From assembly GCA_006954405.1 (NCBI GenBank), contig LVVQ01000002.1:186001-250000 (forward strand): a DNA stretch of 64,000 nucleotides. Reading direction: 5' to 3'. A model generated the notes under the pieces. The model was not told the origin of the DNA. It saw only the letters and a list, made by a program, of their open reading frames with translations, and ran no database searches. Below are positions 25,224 through 33,720 of this stretch, one piece after another. Numbering within the stretch: position 1 is the first letter of the stretch; the number at the start of each line of letters is the position of its first letter. Source of the DNA: Candidatus Methanarcanum hacksteinii (lineage in GTDB: Archaea; Thermoplasmatota; Thermoplasmata; Methanomassiliicoccales; Methanomethylophilaceae). A program made the translations under genes and the position numbers.

Positions 25224-26783
25224 TCAGCTCCGTTTCTGTTCTGCCAGGATGGCATATTCATATGAATCCGCAAGTGCTATCAGCGATGCTTCCACAACGT
25301 TCTCGGATACACCTATCGTGGACCACGTACTCTTTCCGTCCGTGGATTTGATCAATACCCTTACCCATGATTCCGTACCACAGTTCTCATCTATGACGCG
25401 GACCTTATAATCGGTGAGTCTGACCTTGCTTATGATGTCGGGATAGAACTTACTTAGCGCTTTCCTCAATGCCCTGTCCAATGCATTGACAGGACCTTCA
25501 CAGTCGGCCGCGGTATGCTCTATCTCCCCTAATTTGTCTGCTATCTTTATGCTGGCCTCGGAGATCAGTTGTGTCGTCCCGACGCCATCTATGTTCAATC
25601 TGAATCCGCGTATGTCGAATGGTCTGGACTCCTTGTCCAACACCCTTTCGACGAGTAGTTTGAAACTAGCATCCGCGATCTCGAATTGGTATCCTTGTGC
25701 CTCCATCTCCTTCACGCGTGCGAGTATCCTATCCACATCACTCTTGTTGGCAGCGATGCCCATATCGGAGAGTTTCTTGAGGACGTTGGATTTCCCGGAC
25801 ATGTCCGATATGACTATATTCCTGTGATTGCCGACTGATTCCGGGGATACATGTTCGTATGTGGCCGGATCCTTCATCAATGCGCTCACATGCATCCCGC
25901 CTTTGTGCGTGAACGCTTTATCTCCCACATACGGCATGTGTGCGAGATGTCTCGTGTTCGCCGATTCCGATACGGAATAGCTCAACGATCTCAGATCGCC
26001 TAGATCCATCGGCATATCATATCCCATCTTGAATCTCAGGTCAGGTATGACGGAACAGAGATTGGCGTTACCGCATCTCTCTCCTATCCCGTTGACTGTA
26101 CCCTGCACCATGGTCGCACCGTTCTCGACAGCTACCAATGAGCATGCTACCGCAAGATCCGAGTCATTATGGCAATGGATACCGATCCGGGGGAACACCT
26201 CGCGTACCTTGGCCACCACTTTACCGATGTATGATGGGAGCGAACCTCCATTCGTATCACAGAGGACAATCCATTCCGCACCGCCTTTCGCAGCCGCATC
26301 TATCACATCCATAGCATAGTTATCATTGGCCCTGTATCCATCGAAGAAATGTTCTGCGTCGAAGATGACCTTTTTTCCATTATCCTTCAGGAACGAGATG
26401 CTATCTCTGATCATGCGGAGATTCTCTTCGAGTGTGGTATTCAGGGCCTCGGTCACATGAAAATCCCATGCCTTTCCGAATATGCATGCCCATTCTGTCT
26501 TGGATTCTAACAGTATCTTCAGGCCCTCATCCTCATCGGCATGATGGTTCGGTCTGCATGTACTGCCGAAGGCGACCATCTTGCTCTTCTTCAGTTCCCT
26601 GTTAACGGAGAAGAATTCCTTGTCCTTAGGATTGGAAGCAGGCATACCGCCCTCTATGAAATCCATCCCAAAATCATCTAAGAGATCTGTGATGATATCC
26701 TTGTCACCAAGTGAGAACGATATCCCTTCGGTCTGTGCACCGTCACGCAGTGTGGTGTCGTAGATGTAGATCCTGTCAGACAT
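25224..26783 (-). CDS. cimA: Citramalate synthase-type acyltransferase (CimA)
   Basis: A 519-residue enzyme starting at ATG 26783 (MSDRIYIYDTTLRDG). The HMGL-like TIM barrel carries TTLRDGAQTEG, with DTNGGSLPS, GIHCHNDSDLAVA and NGIGERCGNANL as the metal and substrate motifs. The C-terminal ~130 residues are a LeuA-type regulatory dimer domain. The length and GAQTEG motif fit the long citramalate synthases that condense acetyl-CoA with pyruvate to start isoleucine synthesis without threonine deaminase. Alternatives are 2-isopropylmalate or homocitrate synthase. Its place after hom and beside ACT proteins supports amino-acid use. Confidence 0.85.
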   Translation of the reverse strand: MSDRIYIYDTTLRDGAQTEGISFSLGDKDIITDLLDDFGMDFIEGGMPASNPKDKEFFSVNRELKKSKMVAFGSTCRPNHHADEDEGLKILLESKTEWACIFGKAWDFHVTEALNTTLEENLRMIRDSISFLKDNGKKVIFDAEHFFDGYRANDNYAMDVIDAAAKGGAEWIVLCDTNGGSLPSYIGKVVAKVREVFPRIGIHCHNDSDLAVACSLVAVENGATMVQGTVNGIGERCGNANLCSVIPDLRFKMGYDMPMDLGDLRSLSYSVSESANTRHLAHMPYVGDKAFTHKGGMHVSALMKDPATYEHVSPESVGNHRNIVISDMSGKSNVLKKLSDMGIAANKSDVDRILARVKEMEAQGYQFEIADASFKLLVERVLDKESRPFDIRGFRLNIDGVGTTQLISEASIKIADKLGEIEHTAADCEGPVNALDRALRKALSKFYPDIISKVRLTDYKVRVIDENCGTESWVRVLIKSTDGKSTWSTIGVSENVVEASLIALADSYEYAILAEQKRS

Positions 26784-26784
26784 T

Positions 26785-27786
26785 TCACTTCTTTCTCGCT
26801 TCGAGTATGAATATAAGGTCGCCGAGTATGGCGGATGCCGTCTCGTTCTTTCCTGCTCCACGGCCGGATACTGTTATCGGTCCTGCGAAATCGGTCTGTA
26901 TGACCGCTGTGTTGAGTGTACCTGTGATGCTGAGAGGGTGTCCTTTGGGTATGAGCCTAGGTGACACGTCCAATTTATCCTTGGATACCTCTCCGATGAG
27001 CCTTATGACCATATCATGGTCCTTGGCCAATGATATGGCGCCGTCAGTGATCGTATCGATACCGTTGATCGTCACATCCCTTATGGTCACATCCTTCTTG
27101 AATACGGCATTCGCGAGTATCGCGACCTTGCATGCACTGTCGATACCTTTGATGTCGTATGTCGGATCGGCCTCAGCATAGCCGAGCTGCTGTGCCTCCT
27201 TGAGTGCTTGATCGAACGGCATCCCGCGATCCATCCTGCTCAGTATGAAATTGCATGTGCCGTTGAAGATACCATTGATCGATCTGATCTCCTGGCCGGC
27301 CAACCCCTCCTTGCAGAGATTGATGATGGGCATGGCGCCTCCGACGGAACCTTCGAACCTCATGATGCTTCCATTCTTCTTCGCAAGCTCCATCAGCTTG
27401 CAGAATTCCAATGCGAGCGGACCTTTGTTGACTGTGATCACATCCTTCCCGTTCTCGAGAGCGGATGTTATGTTCTTCAGACCCTCTCCGCCATCATCTA
27501 TGTTCGTGGGCGTGCATTCTATGAGGAGGTCGTAATCCACCTTCCCTAATATCTCTGGGCCGCTCATTCCGTTCCTGTCAGCGTCACCGCATCTCTTGTC
27601 GGATCTCTTCTTGCTGAGGACGGAACCCATATCCAAACCATCATCACTTATGGCGTAGCTCTTGGAATCCATCACTCCTACGACCTTGACCCCTCCGTAG
27701 TTCTTCTCAAGGAGAGGCATCTTGGCGGAAATGACTTCTAACACTCCCTGACCAACGGTTCCCAATCCTGAAAGGAATATCCTCAT
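26785..27786 (-). CDS. hom: Homoserine dehydrogenase
   Basis: A 333-residue oxidoreductase. The Rossmann motif GLGTVGQGVLEVI is at the N-terminus; VNKGPLALEF, FEGSVGGAMPIINL, NGIFNGTCNFIL and the EAQQLGYAEADPTYDIKG catalytic signature are intact. It reduces aspartate semialdehyde to homoserine for threonine and methionine. There is no C-terminal ACT domain; instead a separate ACT protein is encoded immediately upstream with a 4-bp overlap and may supply feedback control. The next gene starts right at its stop codon. Confidence 0.95.
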   Translation of the reverse strand: MRIFLSGLGTVGQGVLEVISAKMPLLEKNYGGVKVVGVMDSKSYAISDDGLDMGSVLSKKRSDKRCGDADRNGMSGPEILGKVDYDLLIECTPTNIDDGGEGLKNITSALENGKDVITVNKGPLALEFCKLMELAKKNGSIMRFEGSVGGAMPIINLCKEGLAGQEIRSINGIFNGTCNFILSRMDRGMPFDQALKEAQQLGYAEADPTYDIKGIDSACKVAILANAVFKKDVTIRDVTINGIDTITDGAISLAKDHDMVIRLIGEVSKDKLDVSPRLIPKGHPLSITGTLNTAVIQTDFAGPITVSGRGAGKNETASAILGDLIFILEARKK

Positions 27787-28277
27787 GCATCCACTCCCCT
27801 TATGTATGTGAGTCCTGCGTTCTTCGTCCTTTCGGAGAAATATGAATCGAGTTTACGAAGATCGTTCACTGAACGTACAGTCACCGAGACCATCGCCGTG
27901 CGAGAGTCCTTGGAACCGCTGGCGGAGTATCCCACTTCCACGGATTCCATCTCCATCGACTCGGAGATCTCGTTGATCATGTCATCGATATCTGACGCAT
28001 TCAATTTGCCTACGAGCATATAGTCCATGGAATAGTTCTCCACAGCCTCTCCCATATTGACGATGACGACATCCCTTGCCTTCCATTCCTTCTTCAGGAG
28101 TTCTAGGTTCTCGGCACTTATGTCGAATATTATGTTGACAAGGATCTTCCCACTGATGACCTGTTCGCGGTTGTGTACCACACCTATTATGTTCCCGTCG
28201 AATGTCGAGATCGGTTCGAGTGATGCAACGAGCTGTCCCGGGATATCCTTCACATATACGTCAGCATTGATCTTCAT
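27783..28277 (-). CDS. ACT-domain regulatory protein paired with homoserine dehydrogenase
   Basis: A 164-residue protein starting at ATG 28277 with AAGG at suitable spacing (an ATG 9 bp upstream lacks it). The N-terminal ACT pattern is MKINADVYVKDIPGQLVASLEPISTFDGNIIGV; the second half has another alpha-beta unit (VEVGYSASGSKDSRTAMVSVTV). It overlaps hom by 4 bp and heads the operon. Such archaeal ACT proteins accompany hom genes that lack their own ACT domain and are thought to bind threonine or another end product. Confidence 0.85.
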   Translation of the reverse strand: MKINADVYVKDIPGQLVASLEPISTFDGNIIGVVHNREQVISGKILVNIIFDISAENLELLKKEWKARDVVIVNMGEAVENYSMDYMLVGKLNASDIDDMINEISESMEMESVEVGYSASGSKDSRTAMVSVTVRSVNDLRKLDSYFSERTKNAGLTYIRGVDA

Positions 28278-28377
28278 ACTGCACATCCTTACGTGAGGGT
28301 TTACGCCCTCCTATTATAATAAGAATATTAGGCTCCGCACCAAATCCGAGCGGGTCGTTGTTATAAATCTTAAGAAG

Positions 28378-28400
28378 AGAGGGTGTTATCTGCACCCTCT
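28378..28400 (-). terminator. Terminator after the 31-residue gene
   Basis: AGAGGGTG-TTATCTG-CACCCTCT, 4 bp past the stop codon of the small gene at 28405-28500. Confidence 0.65.
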
Positions 28401-28404
28401 GGTT

Positions 28405-28500
28405 TTAGCATTTCTTCTTTTGGGGCTTCGCATCCGGCTTAGCTTCGGTCTTGTTCCTCTGCATGTCGGCTACGTGTCTCTCCTTGGCATGTTTGCCCAT
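28405..28500 (-). CDS. Small basic protein of 31 residues, unknown
   Basis: ATG at 28500 is preceded by GGTGATC and a TATA-like TATATATACG near 28530, and the stop is followed by a hairpin. The peptide starts MGKHAKERHVADMQRN and ends in a Lys/Pro-rich tail PKKKC-like (KPQKKKC). It has its own promoter, ribosome-binding site and terminator, which argues for a real gene. No family recognised; a nucleic-acid-binding role is possible from charge alone. Confidence 0.55.
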   Translation of the reverse strand: MGKHAKERHVADMQRNKTEAKPDAKPQKKKC

Positions 28501-28565
28501 TGAGATCACCGAAAGTAGGATTACCCTTCGTATATATACGTACCTACATCCAACAATTATTTTGG

Positions 28566-28925
28566 TTATTCATCACCGCCATCGGAGTCCGGATGGAACG
28601 TTATCGTGTTCTCACCGACCTTCTTGGATAAGGATTTGGATAACATGCCTAGTTCCAGCCATGCAGCTTCGAATACTGCTATGGGTGTGAGGCAGGGTAC
28701 GGAAAGAGTTGCCCTGATCTCGGGGTCGACGACCTTGCTCCCATTGAAATCCACCACATCATCGACGGATATCCTGGTAAGTTTCTTGGCATATTCCTGT
28801 ACATGCGGACAGTCGGATACTATCCTCACATCCATGTCCCCGTCATCCCTCATAGAAACGGTCACTTTGTTGGTCTTGTAGCATGTCTTCATGTTCGCTA
28901 TAACAGTGTTCGTCATGTCATTCAC
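28566..28925 (-). CDS. Small DUF6951-like protein
   Basis: A 119-residue protein with SDCPHVQEYAKKL in the middle and ..LSVPCLTPIAVFEAAWLELG after it. The S-D-C-P-H-V pattern plus a second Cys-Pro segment resembles the archaeal DUF6951 family, whose function is unknown; Cys and His suggest metal binding. The start overlaps the upstream gene by 4 bp, and it is the last of a three-gene operon with the hydantoinase-like ATPase. Assignment is by pattern memory only. Confidence 0.6.
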   Translation of the reverse strand: MNDMTNTVIANMKTCYKTNKVTVSMRDDGDMDVRIVSDCPHVQEYAKKLTRISVDDVVDFNGSKVVDPEIRATLSVPCLTPIAVFEAAWLELGMLSKSLSKKVGENTITFHPDSDGGDE

Positions 28926-29272
28926 CAGTCATCCTTCGGCATCCTGTAACATGGGATGTCATACGGCCTTATATCGACGGTCCTTCTGATGAGCATCTCC
29001 CTTTCGGACGGGTCATCGATCTGTATGTAGTAGCATCTGAGGGCATTGTCGGAGTATATATCCCCGTCATCGTTCCTGTACCTCTTCCACATCTCTCTAT
29101 CAGGGTTCGTCATGATAGATCCCTTCATGTCATCACTGTGATAGAGTGCGATTATACGCTCTCCTCCGCTTGCACCCGTGCATATGAGATATACGCCACT
29201 GATGGACGGTATGTCATTCCCATCTATATCGACAGGGCCGATGTATTCCCTGCCGTCGAATATCACCATCAT
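28922..29272 (-). CDS. Small protein of unknown function, possibly GIY-YIG-like
   Basis: A 116-residue protein starting at ATG 29272 (MMVIFDGREY), which overlaps the hydantoinase-like gene's stop by 4 bp. The segment ISGVYLICTGASGGERIIALYHSDDMK followed by ..LRCYYIQIDDPSEREMLIRRTVD and DIPCYRMP follows the order of GIY-YIG domains, but the GIY and YIG motifs themselves are degenerate (GVY / ALY). If related, it would be inactive as a nuclease and serve as a fold-only partner. Otherwise unknown. Confidence 0.55.
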   Translation of the reverse strand: MMVIFDGREYIGPVDIDGNDIPSISGVYLICTGASGGERIIALYHSDDMKGSIMTNPDREMWKRYRNDDGDIYSDNALRCYYIQIDDPSEREMLIRRTVDIRPYDIPCYRMPKDDW

Positions 29273-31491
29273 CTCGCCTCCGGGGGATCCCCCACCGCTC
29301 TGCAGATCACTTCGATGTAGTTGATGTTCCTCGCTACACCTGTCTCCTCCCAATCGCCGATACCGCCTTCAACGGCCATCACGGTCCTGACCTTAGTGGT
29401 GGTCCTGATGTCGGTACCGCCCTTCATCTCCACTTCTTTGACCAAGAATGATTTGAGGCTGCTCTTAGCGGCGGATATCGCGCTGTTCACCTGAGAATAG
29501 TATGAAGGTCCCAAATACGGTACCTCGAGTTTGTATCTGAAGTCGTGTGTCGGCGTTATCGTCGCTGAAAGTGATTCGACGACCTTACTGCATACGGCAC
29601 CTATCGCATTCCCCACATCGTTGTTATCAGGGAACTCTGCAGGGGTGCCCAATCTCTGTCCTATGTCATACATCATGAATTTGGATGGCGCACCGATACC
29701 TACGATGGGCACATTGATCCTTGGGACCATCGAGAATGCATCCGAATCCTTCTTGAGTGACGACATCCTTCTGAGGAACATCGTGGTCTCACGGTTCTTC
29801 CACCCATCCTCCATCGTATCATCGACCAGTTTTGTCAATATCGCTTGTGCGACGGATGTCCTTATCTCCTCTGTCATCAGAGTCGCAGCTTGCTTCTCCG
29901 TCATGCCGAATTTCTCGCTCACTGCATGTACGCCCGCCCTTGAGCCATCTGGATTCCCTGCATTCAGTTCCCCCATGTATACCATCAGGTCGGTAGGTGT
30001 GAGTGATGACATCTCTATGATCCTCTTGGACACCAATCCATTCAGGTCATCATCGATGTCCCATAATCCGTCAGCGGAGTTCATCACATCCATGCGACTC
30101 ATCGGACCTTTTCCACGCATACCATCGACAACGATAGTCTCTCTTTCGTTCAGATCCGAGAGGTCCGCACCCTCTCTGAGGATGTAGTAGTCATACACAT
30201 CTGTATGCATGATGGTGTCAACGATCTCAGGATGGCGTTCAGTGAATGTACAGAGCGGTATGACCTTCCTAGGTCCGAACACGAATCTGTTATCGACGAT
30301 GGAGATCTTGGAATCGCCGCCCATCGCGATCGTGTACATGTCCACAGCCTTCACGCGCGTTCTCCATCCTCCTATCTCCGCGCCCATGAATTGTATCTGA
30401 GGATATCCTTCCTCCATCACAGCGATGTCCGTGGATGTGCCTCCGATATCCACCATGACGAAATCCTCGTATCCGGAGATTATTTTGCCGCCCATGGAGC
30501 TTGCTGCCGGTCCGGAGAGGATGGTCTGAACAGGATACATCTTCGCCTGTTCTATTGTCATGACAGAACCGTCTCCCTTGTAGACCATGATCGGTGCGGT
30601 TATGCCCTTCTCCTTGAACGTTCTGACGACATCATCGAAGAACGCACTCACAACAGGGATGAGCTTGCCGTTGAGTACCGCAGTCTCTGCACGCAAACCT
30701 ATCCCAAGTTCTGACGACAGTTCATGGCCGGCGATCGTAGGCAATCCTGTCAATTCTATGGCGAGTTCCTTGACCTTCCTCTCTTGTGAGGCGTTGAGAT
30801 TGGCGAACAATCCGGATATCGCTATCGCATCTACATCCTTAGAGATGTCCATGATGGCAGTCTTCACCTCCTCGAGGGACATCGATGCTTTCGCTCTGCC
30901 TCTGACATCATAACCGCCCTTGACGAATGCTTGTCTGCTCTCTCCGAAATGGACTGGTTCTATGGGATCCCACCCAATGAGTATGAGGCCTACGTTACCG
31001 CCCCTTCCTTCGAGAACGGAGTTCGTAGCGAGTGTCGTCGATATGCCGACGGATACGATCTCTGACGGATCGATGTCCGTTGCCGAGAGCACGGCATCCA
31101 CGGAATTGTACAGTCCTATGGATAGATCGTGATGTGTCGTAGGTGATTTCTTCTTGGCTATCACGGTCATGTCATCGAGATCCACGATCACGGCATCAGT
31201 GAACGTTCCGCCTGTATCGACACCCAATCCATATCTTGCAGGTTCTACGATATCACTCTCTTTGGATTGTGGTTCCATCAACCCGTCCTGAGTGAGTTTC
31301 CCTATGTAGAATGATACCTTCTCCCTCTTCTTGAGTTCGGGATTGTAACGTGTCGTTTGATAATATACATAATATGAGTTCCCGGTCTTCCTGACATCGA
31401 AGCATTTCCTGCCTGCTTTCTTCTCCGATGCGATCCAATCGATCACCCATTGGTCGTAGTCCTCTCTTTTGACCATGAGAGTGGATGTCAT
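29269..31491 (-). CDS. Hydantoinase/oxoprolinase-like ATPase with an extra N-terminal domain
   Basis: A 740-residue protein. Residues ~90-700 form the HyuA/acetone-carboxylase-type ATPase: phosphate-binding GVDTGGTFTDAVIVDL, the N-to-H linker SVGISTTLATN, SGPAASSMGGK and VDIGGTSTDIAVMEEG are intact. Residues 1-85 are unusual: SYYVYYQTTRYNPELKK..VSFYIGKLTQDGLM looks like the N-terminal barrel of IS4/IS1634-type transposases. No HyuB partner gene is present; the partners are two small unknown proteins. Hydrolysis of a cyclic amide or ATP-driven activation of a partner are both possible. The promoter carries a triple 31-bp repeat. Confidence 0.85.
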   Translation of the reverse strand: MTSTLMVKREDYDQWVIDWIASEKKAGRKCFDVRKTGNSYYVYYQTTRYNPELKKREKVSFYIGKLTQDGLMEPQSKESDIVEPARYGLGVDTGGTFTDAVIVDLDDMTVIAKKKSPTTHHDLSIGLYNSVDAVLSATDIDPSEIVSVGISTTLATNSVLEGRGGNVGLILIGWDPIEPVHFGESRQAFVKGGYDVRGRAKASMSLEEVKTAIMDISKDVDAIAISGLFANLNASQERKVKELAIELTGLPTIAGHELSSELGIGLRAETAVLNGKLIPVVSAFFDDVVRTFKEKGITAPIMVYKGDGSVMTIEQAKMYPVQTILSGPAASSMGGKIISGYEDFVMVDIGGTSTDIAVMEEGYPQIQFMGAEIGGWRTRVKAVDMYTIAMGGDSKISIVDNRFVFGPRKVIPLCTFTERHPEIVDTIMHTDVYDYYILREGADLSDLNERETIVVDGMRGKGPMSRMDVMNSADGLWDIDDDLNGLVSKRIIEMSSLTPTDLMVYMGELNAGNPDGSRAGVHAVSEKFGMTEKQAATLMTEEIRTSVAQAILTKLVDDTMEDGWKNRETTMFLRRMSSLKKDSDAFSMVPRINVPIVGIGAPSKFMMYDIGQRLGTPAEFPDNNDVGNAIGAVCSKVVESLSATITPTHDFRYKLEVPYLGPSYYSQVNSAISAAKSSLKSFLVKEVEMKGGTDIRTTTKVRTVMAVEGGIGDWEETGVARNINYIEVICRAVGDPPEAR

Positions 31492-31522
31492 TAGATGTTA
31501 TTTATCTTATTCCAGGCATATT

Positions 31523-31594
31523 ATACCACAATAGATAAGTTTATAAAAAATTGATACCACAATGAATGAAATCAGGTAAAAGTTATACCACAAT
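31523..31594. repeat. Three direct copies of ATACCACAAT at 31-bp spacing
   Basis: Exact copies start at 31523, 31554 and 31585. The first lies between the start codon of the hydantoinase-like gene (31491) and its TATA box (TTTATAAAC near 31542, minus strand), the second directly upstream of the TATA box and the third one period further. Spacing of 31 bp is about three helical turns, so all face the same side of DNA. Likely operators of a multimeric regulator. Confidence 0.75.
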
Positions 31595-31882
31595 TGATGA
31601 TTTTAGTGTATTTTATCAATATTCAGGAATACTCTTAATACAAAGGCGAAAGATTCCTGAGTAGTTTTGAATAACATTCTCCAGAATTCTTTGTTCGATA
31701 GTTATTATTCCCTTGTCGCAATGGATCTCATTCGGTATCCTAATGCCTAATGTGTGAAAAGATGGCCGAAGGATGAAGAAGAAAAAGCACAGGCTGACTA
31801 TTAACCTGCATTTGTGTGGAGTCGCATCGATTTTTCGATAACAACTATATCTGGCCTATTGTATTAGCCCGCAGGGTTATCT
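31595..31882 (+). other. AT-rich intergenic region upstream of the DUF3800 gene
   Basis: Nothing gene-like was seen here. It contains direct repeats of low complexity, TATTA-rich DNA and, just before the start at 31883, CGATTTTTCGATAAC, which may include the promoter. Together with the triple repeat it makes a divergent regulatory region of 391 bp. Confidence 0.4.
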
Positions 31883-32461
31883 ATGACGGGGTTGATTGCG
31901 ATAGACGAATCGGGGGATCTCGGTTCTGCGGGCACCAAGTATTTCACTATTGCAGCGATTGTGATGCTTCGTCCGCGCAATCTGAAGAAGGCCGCTGATG
32001 CCATCCCGAAAAGAGATTATGAGATTAAATGGAACAATTCTAATCCCCAGACTAGACGTGATATCATTAGCGAGATGTCTGATCTTCCATTCAAGATCGT
32101 CTATTATACTGTGAACAAGAATCATCCTGATAATCACAAGCCTATCTATGGAAATGAGCTCTACGAAAGAGTACTCAGACAGGTAATCTCCGATGCAATT
32201 AGTGTCCTTCCATGTAAAGATTTCAATCTGTTTTTGGACAGTAATAATTTCATAACCATTAGTCGTCTGAGACAGATGGTTGAAGAGGAATCCAAGAATC
32301 AGGGCGTCAATCCTAAGAGAGTAGATAAGGTCCAGTCGGAGCAGAATAAATGCATTCAACTTGTTGATTTTGTGGCTGGTGCGGTCAAAGCCCAATATGA
32401 GGCACTAGATGACACGCTAAAAATCCTGAATGGGAAGATATCCTTTGCCCGTAGGCACTGA
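31883..32461 (+). CDS. DUF3800 protein (RNase H-like fold)
   Basis: A 192-residue protein starting MTGLIAIDESGDLGS, the signature acidic DESGxxG motif of DUF3800, followed by FTIAAIVML and, near the end, QLVDFVAGAVKAQYE with another conserved aspartate. The acidic residues fit an RNase H-like metal site, so nuclease activity is possible. DUF3800 genes are common in mobile and defence neighbourhoods; an orphan coding fragment follows. The 5' GGGTTATCT is a weak ribosome-binding site. Confidence 0.8.
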   Translation: MTGLIAIDESGDLGSAGTKYFTIAAIVMLRPRNLKKAADAIPKRDYEIKWNNSNPQTRRDIISEMSDLPFKIVYYTVNKNHPDNHKPIYGNELYERVLRQVISDAISVLPCKDFNLFLDSNNFITISRLRQMVEEESKNQGVNPKRVDKVQSEQNKCIQLVDFVAGAVKAQYEALDDTLKILNGKISFARRH

Positions 32462-32539
32462 TGGCCATCATGCGGTGACCTATCCTACGGGTCTTATCGG
32501 GATAATTATCAATCTCCCTAATAGTATTTAATCAATATG

Positions 32540-32697
32540 GCTGGGTTTTTTTAAGTACAACCAAACACGCATCCTTGGACCATCTAATAGAGGATTTCCC
32601 TAAGATTGTAAGGTCATCCTATGTGATCCATCCCAAAGACTTTCGCGTGGACGGGAATGTGACATACATCCCGATATACATGGCCGGTCTGCTGTGA
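32540..32697 (+). pseudogene. Orphan C-terminal coding fragment
   Basis: The frame ending at the TGA 32695-32697 reads as a normal protein tail: LDHLIEDFPKIVRSSYVIHP then KDFRVDGNVTYIPIYMAGLL. There is no start codon or ribosome-binding site with a plausible N-terminus, and the upstream bases are AT-rich. It looks like the end of a gene whose front has been lost, possibly a transposase or phage gene. I cannot name the family. Confidence 0.4.
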
Positions 32698-32731
32698 TGA
32701 TTGCTGTTTTAACTTGATGAGATAATAATGG

Positions 32732-32814
32732 CGCCGAGAGGGAGATTTGAACTCCCGAGGTGAATCACCACGAACTTTCCAGGCTCGCGCCTTACCGGGC
32801 TGGGCCATCTCGGC
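32732..32814 (-). tRNA. tRNA-Ser (anticodon GGA)
   Basis: Acceptor GCCGAGA/TCTCGGC, anticodon stem CGAGC/GTTCG with loop CTGGAAA, and a long type II variable arm (TGGTGATTCACC). Discriminator G; CCA is encoded (32731-32729). No intron. Confidence 0.95.
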
Positions 32815-32917
32815 TGTAGAGCGGACAATTGGATACTATATTAAAAGGATTTGCTTTCAAGTCCCTTTCATTCAGTCAAAAGGATGAGTTTCGATAAAGG
32901 CCATTCCACTCATTAAT

Positions 32918-33688
32918 TCACGCGATCTCGATGCGGATCGTACGCTCTTTGGTATCTTTCAGCGTTGGTCTGTTATCTCTTGCGATACGGACGGACTCAT
33001 GGTCAAGTTCCACAGTCATGATCGTCTCTTCATCACCAACTTCTACCGATGTATCCCCTGATGGAGATATGCATCTGCTTCCGCCGAAGAATGTCATCCC
33101 TTCGCGATCACCAACATTGTTCACGAACAGCATGTAGACGGTGGATTCTACGGATCTTGCGGGGAGTACTCTGTCGAACGCTATCTTAGAGGTCGTAGGA
33201 GATGCAGAGATACATATGACGGCATCCGCACCGTTCATCGCGTACGCTTTCACCAATTCAGGGAAGAATACATCGTAGCAGATGACCACCCCGATGTTGA
33301 ATCCGCAGATGTTTCTCATGACGAGTCTATCGCCCTCGGAGAACCTATCCTTCTCAGAGAACACACCGAACCCGGGGAGATCGATCTTGTCATATCTGTC
33401 GATCCGTTCTGAAATGATGTATGCGGAGTTGAAGAGTTTCCCATTTGACATGTGCGGCCCGCCTACGATAGCGGCTTTTTTTGTCATCCTTGTAGCACGA
33501 AGTATCCTTTCGAGACATATTCCCATGAGGTCCACATCATATGGGCCGTCGAACGAATAGTCTGTCAGGAACATTTCAGGGAATATGATGAGGTCGGCAT
33601 CCGTATTGACGATTGTATCCACTACGATATCCGTATTCTTTTCGATATCGTCGATGTACGGTTTCAGTTGACATAATGCCGCTTTCAT
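32918..33688 (-). CDS. Carbon-nitrogen hydrolase (nitrilase superfamily)
   Basis: A 256-residue enzyme starting at ATG 33688 with GGATGAT before it. The catalytic triad is visible: Glu in LIIFPEMFLTDY, Lys in RYDKIDLPGFGVFSEKDRF and Cys in GVVICYDVFFPEL. It hydrolyses an amide of a small molecule. The gene is divergent from nadE with only 32 bp between starts; in many organisms a nitrilase domain is fused to NadE to supply ammonia from glutamine, so this may be the separate amidase or an omega-amidase-type enzyme. Substrate is inference. Confidence 0.85.
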   Translation of the reverse strand: MKAALCQLKPYIDDIEKNTDIVVDTIVNTDADLIIFPEMFLTDYSFDGPYDVDLMGICLERILRATRMTKKAAIVGGPHMSNGKLFNSAYIISERIDRYDKIDLPGFGVFSEKDRFSEGDRLVMRNICGFNIGVVICYDVFFPELVKAYAMNGADAVICISASPTTSKIAFDRVLPARSVESTVYMLFVNNVGDREGMTFFGGSRCISPSGDTSVEVGDEETIMTVELDHESVRIARDNRPTLKDTKERTIRIEIA

Positions 33689-33720
33689 ATCATCCTGTAT
33701 CATCACAGGTATTTTTATCG

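Noticed and set aside
29269..31491. Insertion sequence because of the transposase-like N-terminus
   Set aside because: There is no catalytic DDE domain and no terminal repeats; the rest is a HyuA-type ATPase.
31523..31594. Short CRISPR-like or iteron origin in the three 31-bp repeats
   Set aside because: Only the 10-bp motif is conserved and the intervening 21 bases differ, with a promoter inside; no replication gene is nearby. An operator is simpler.
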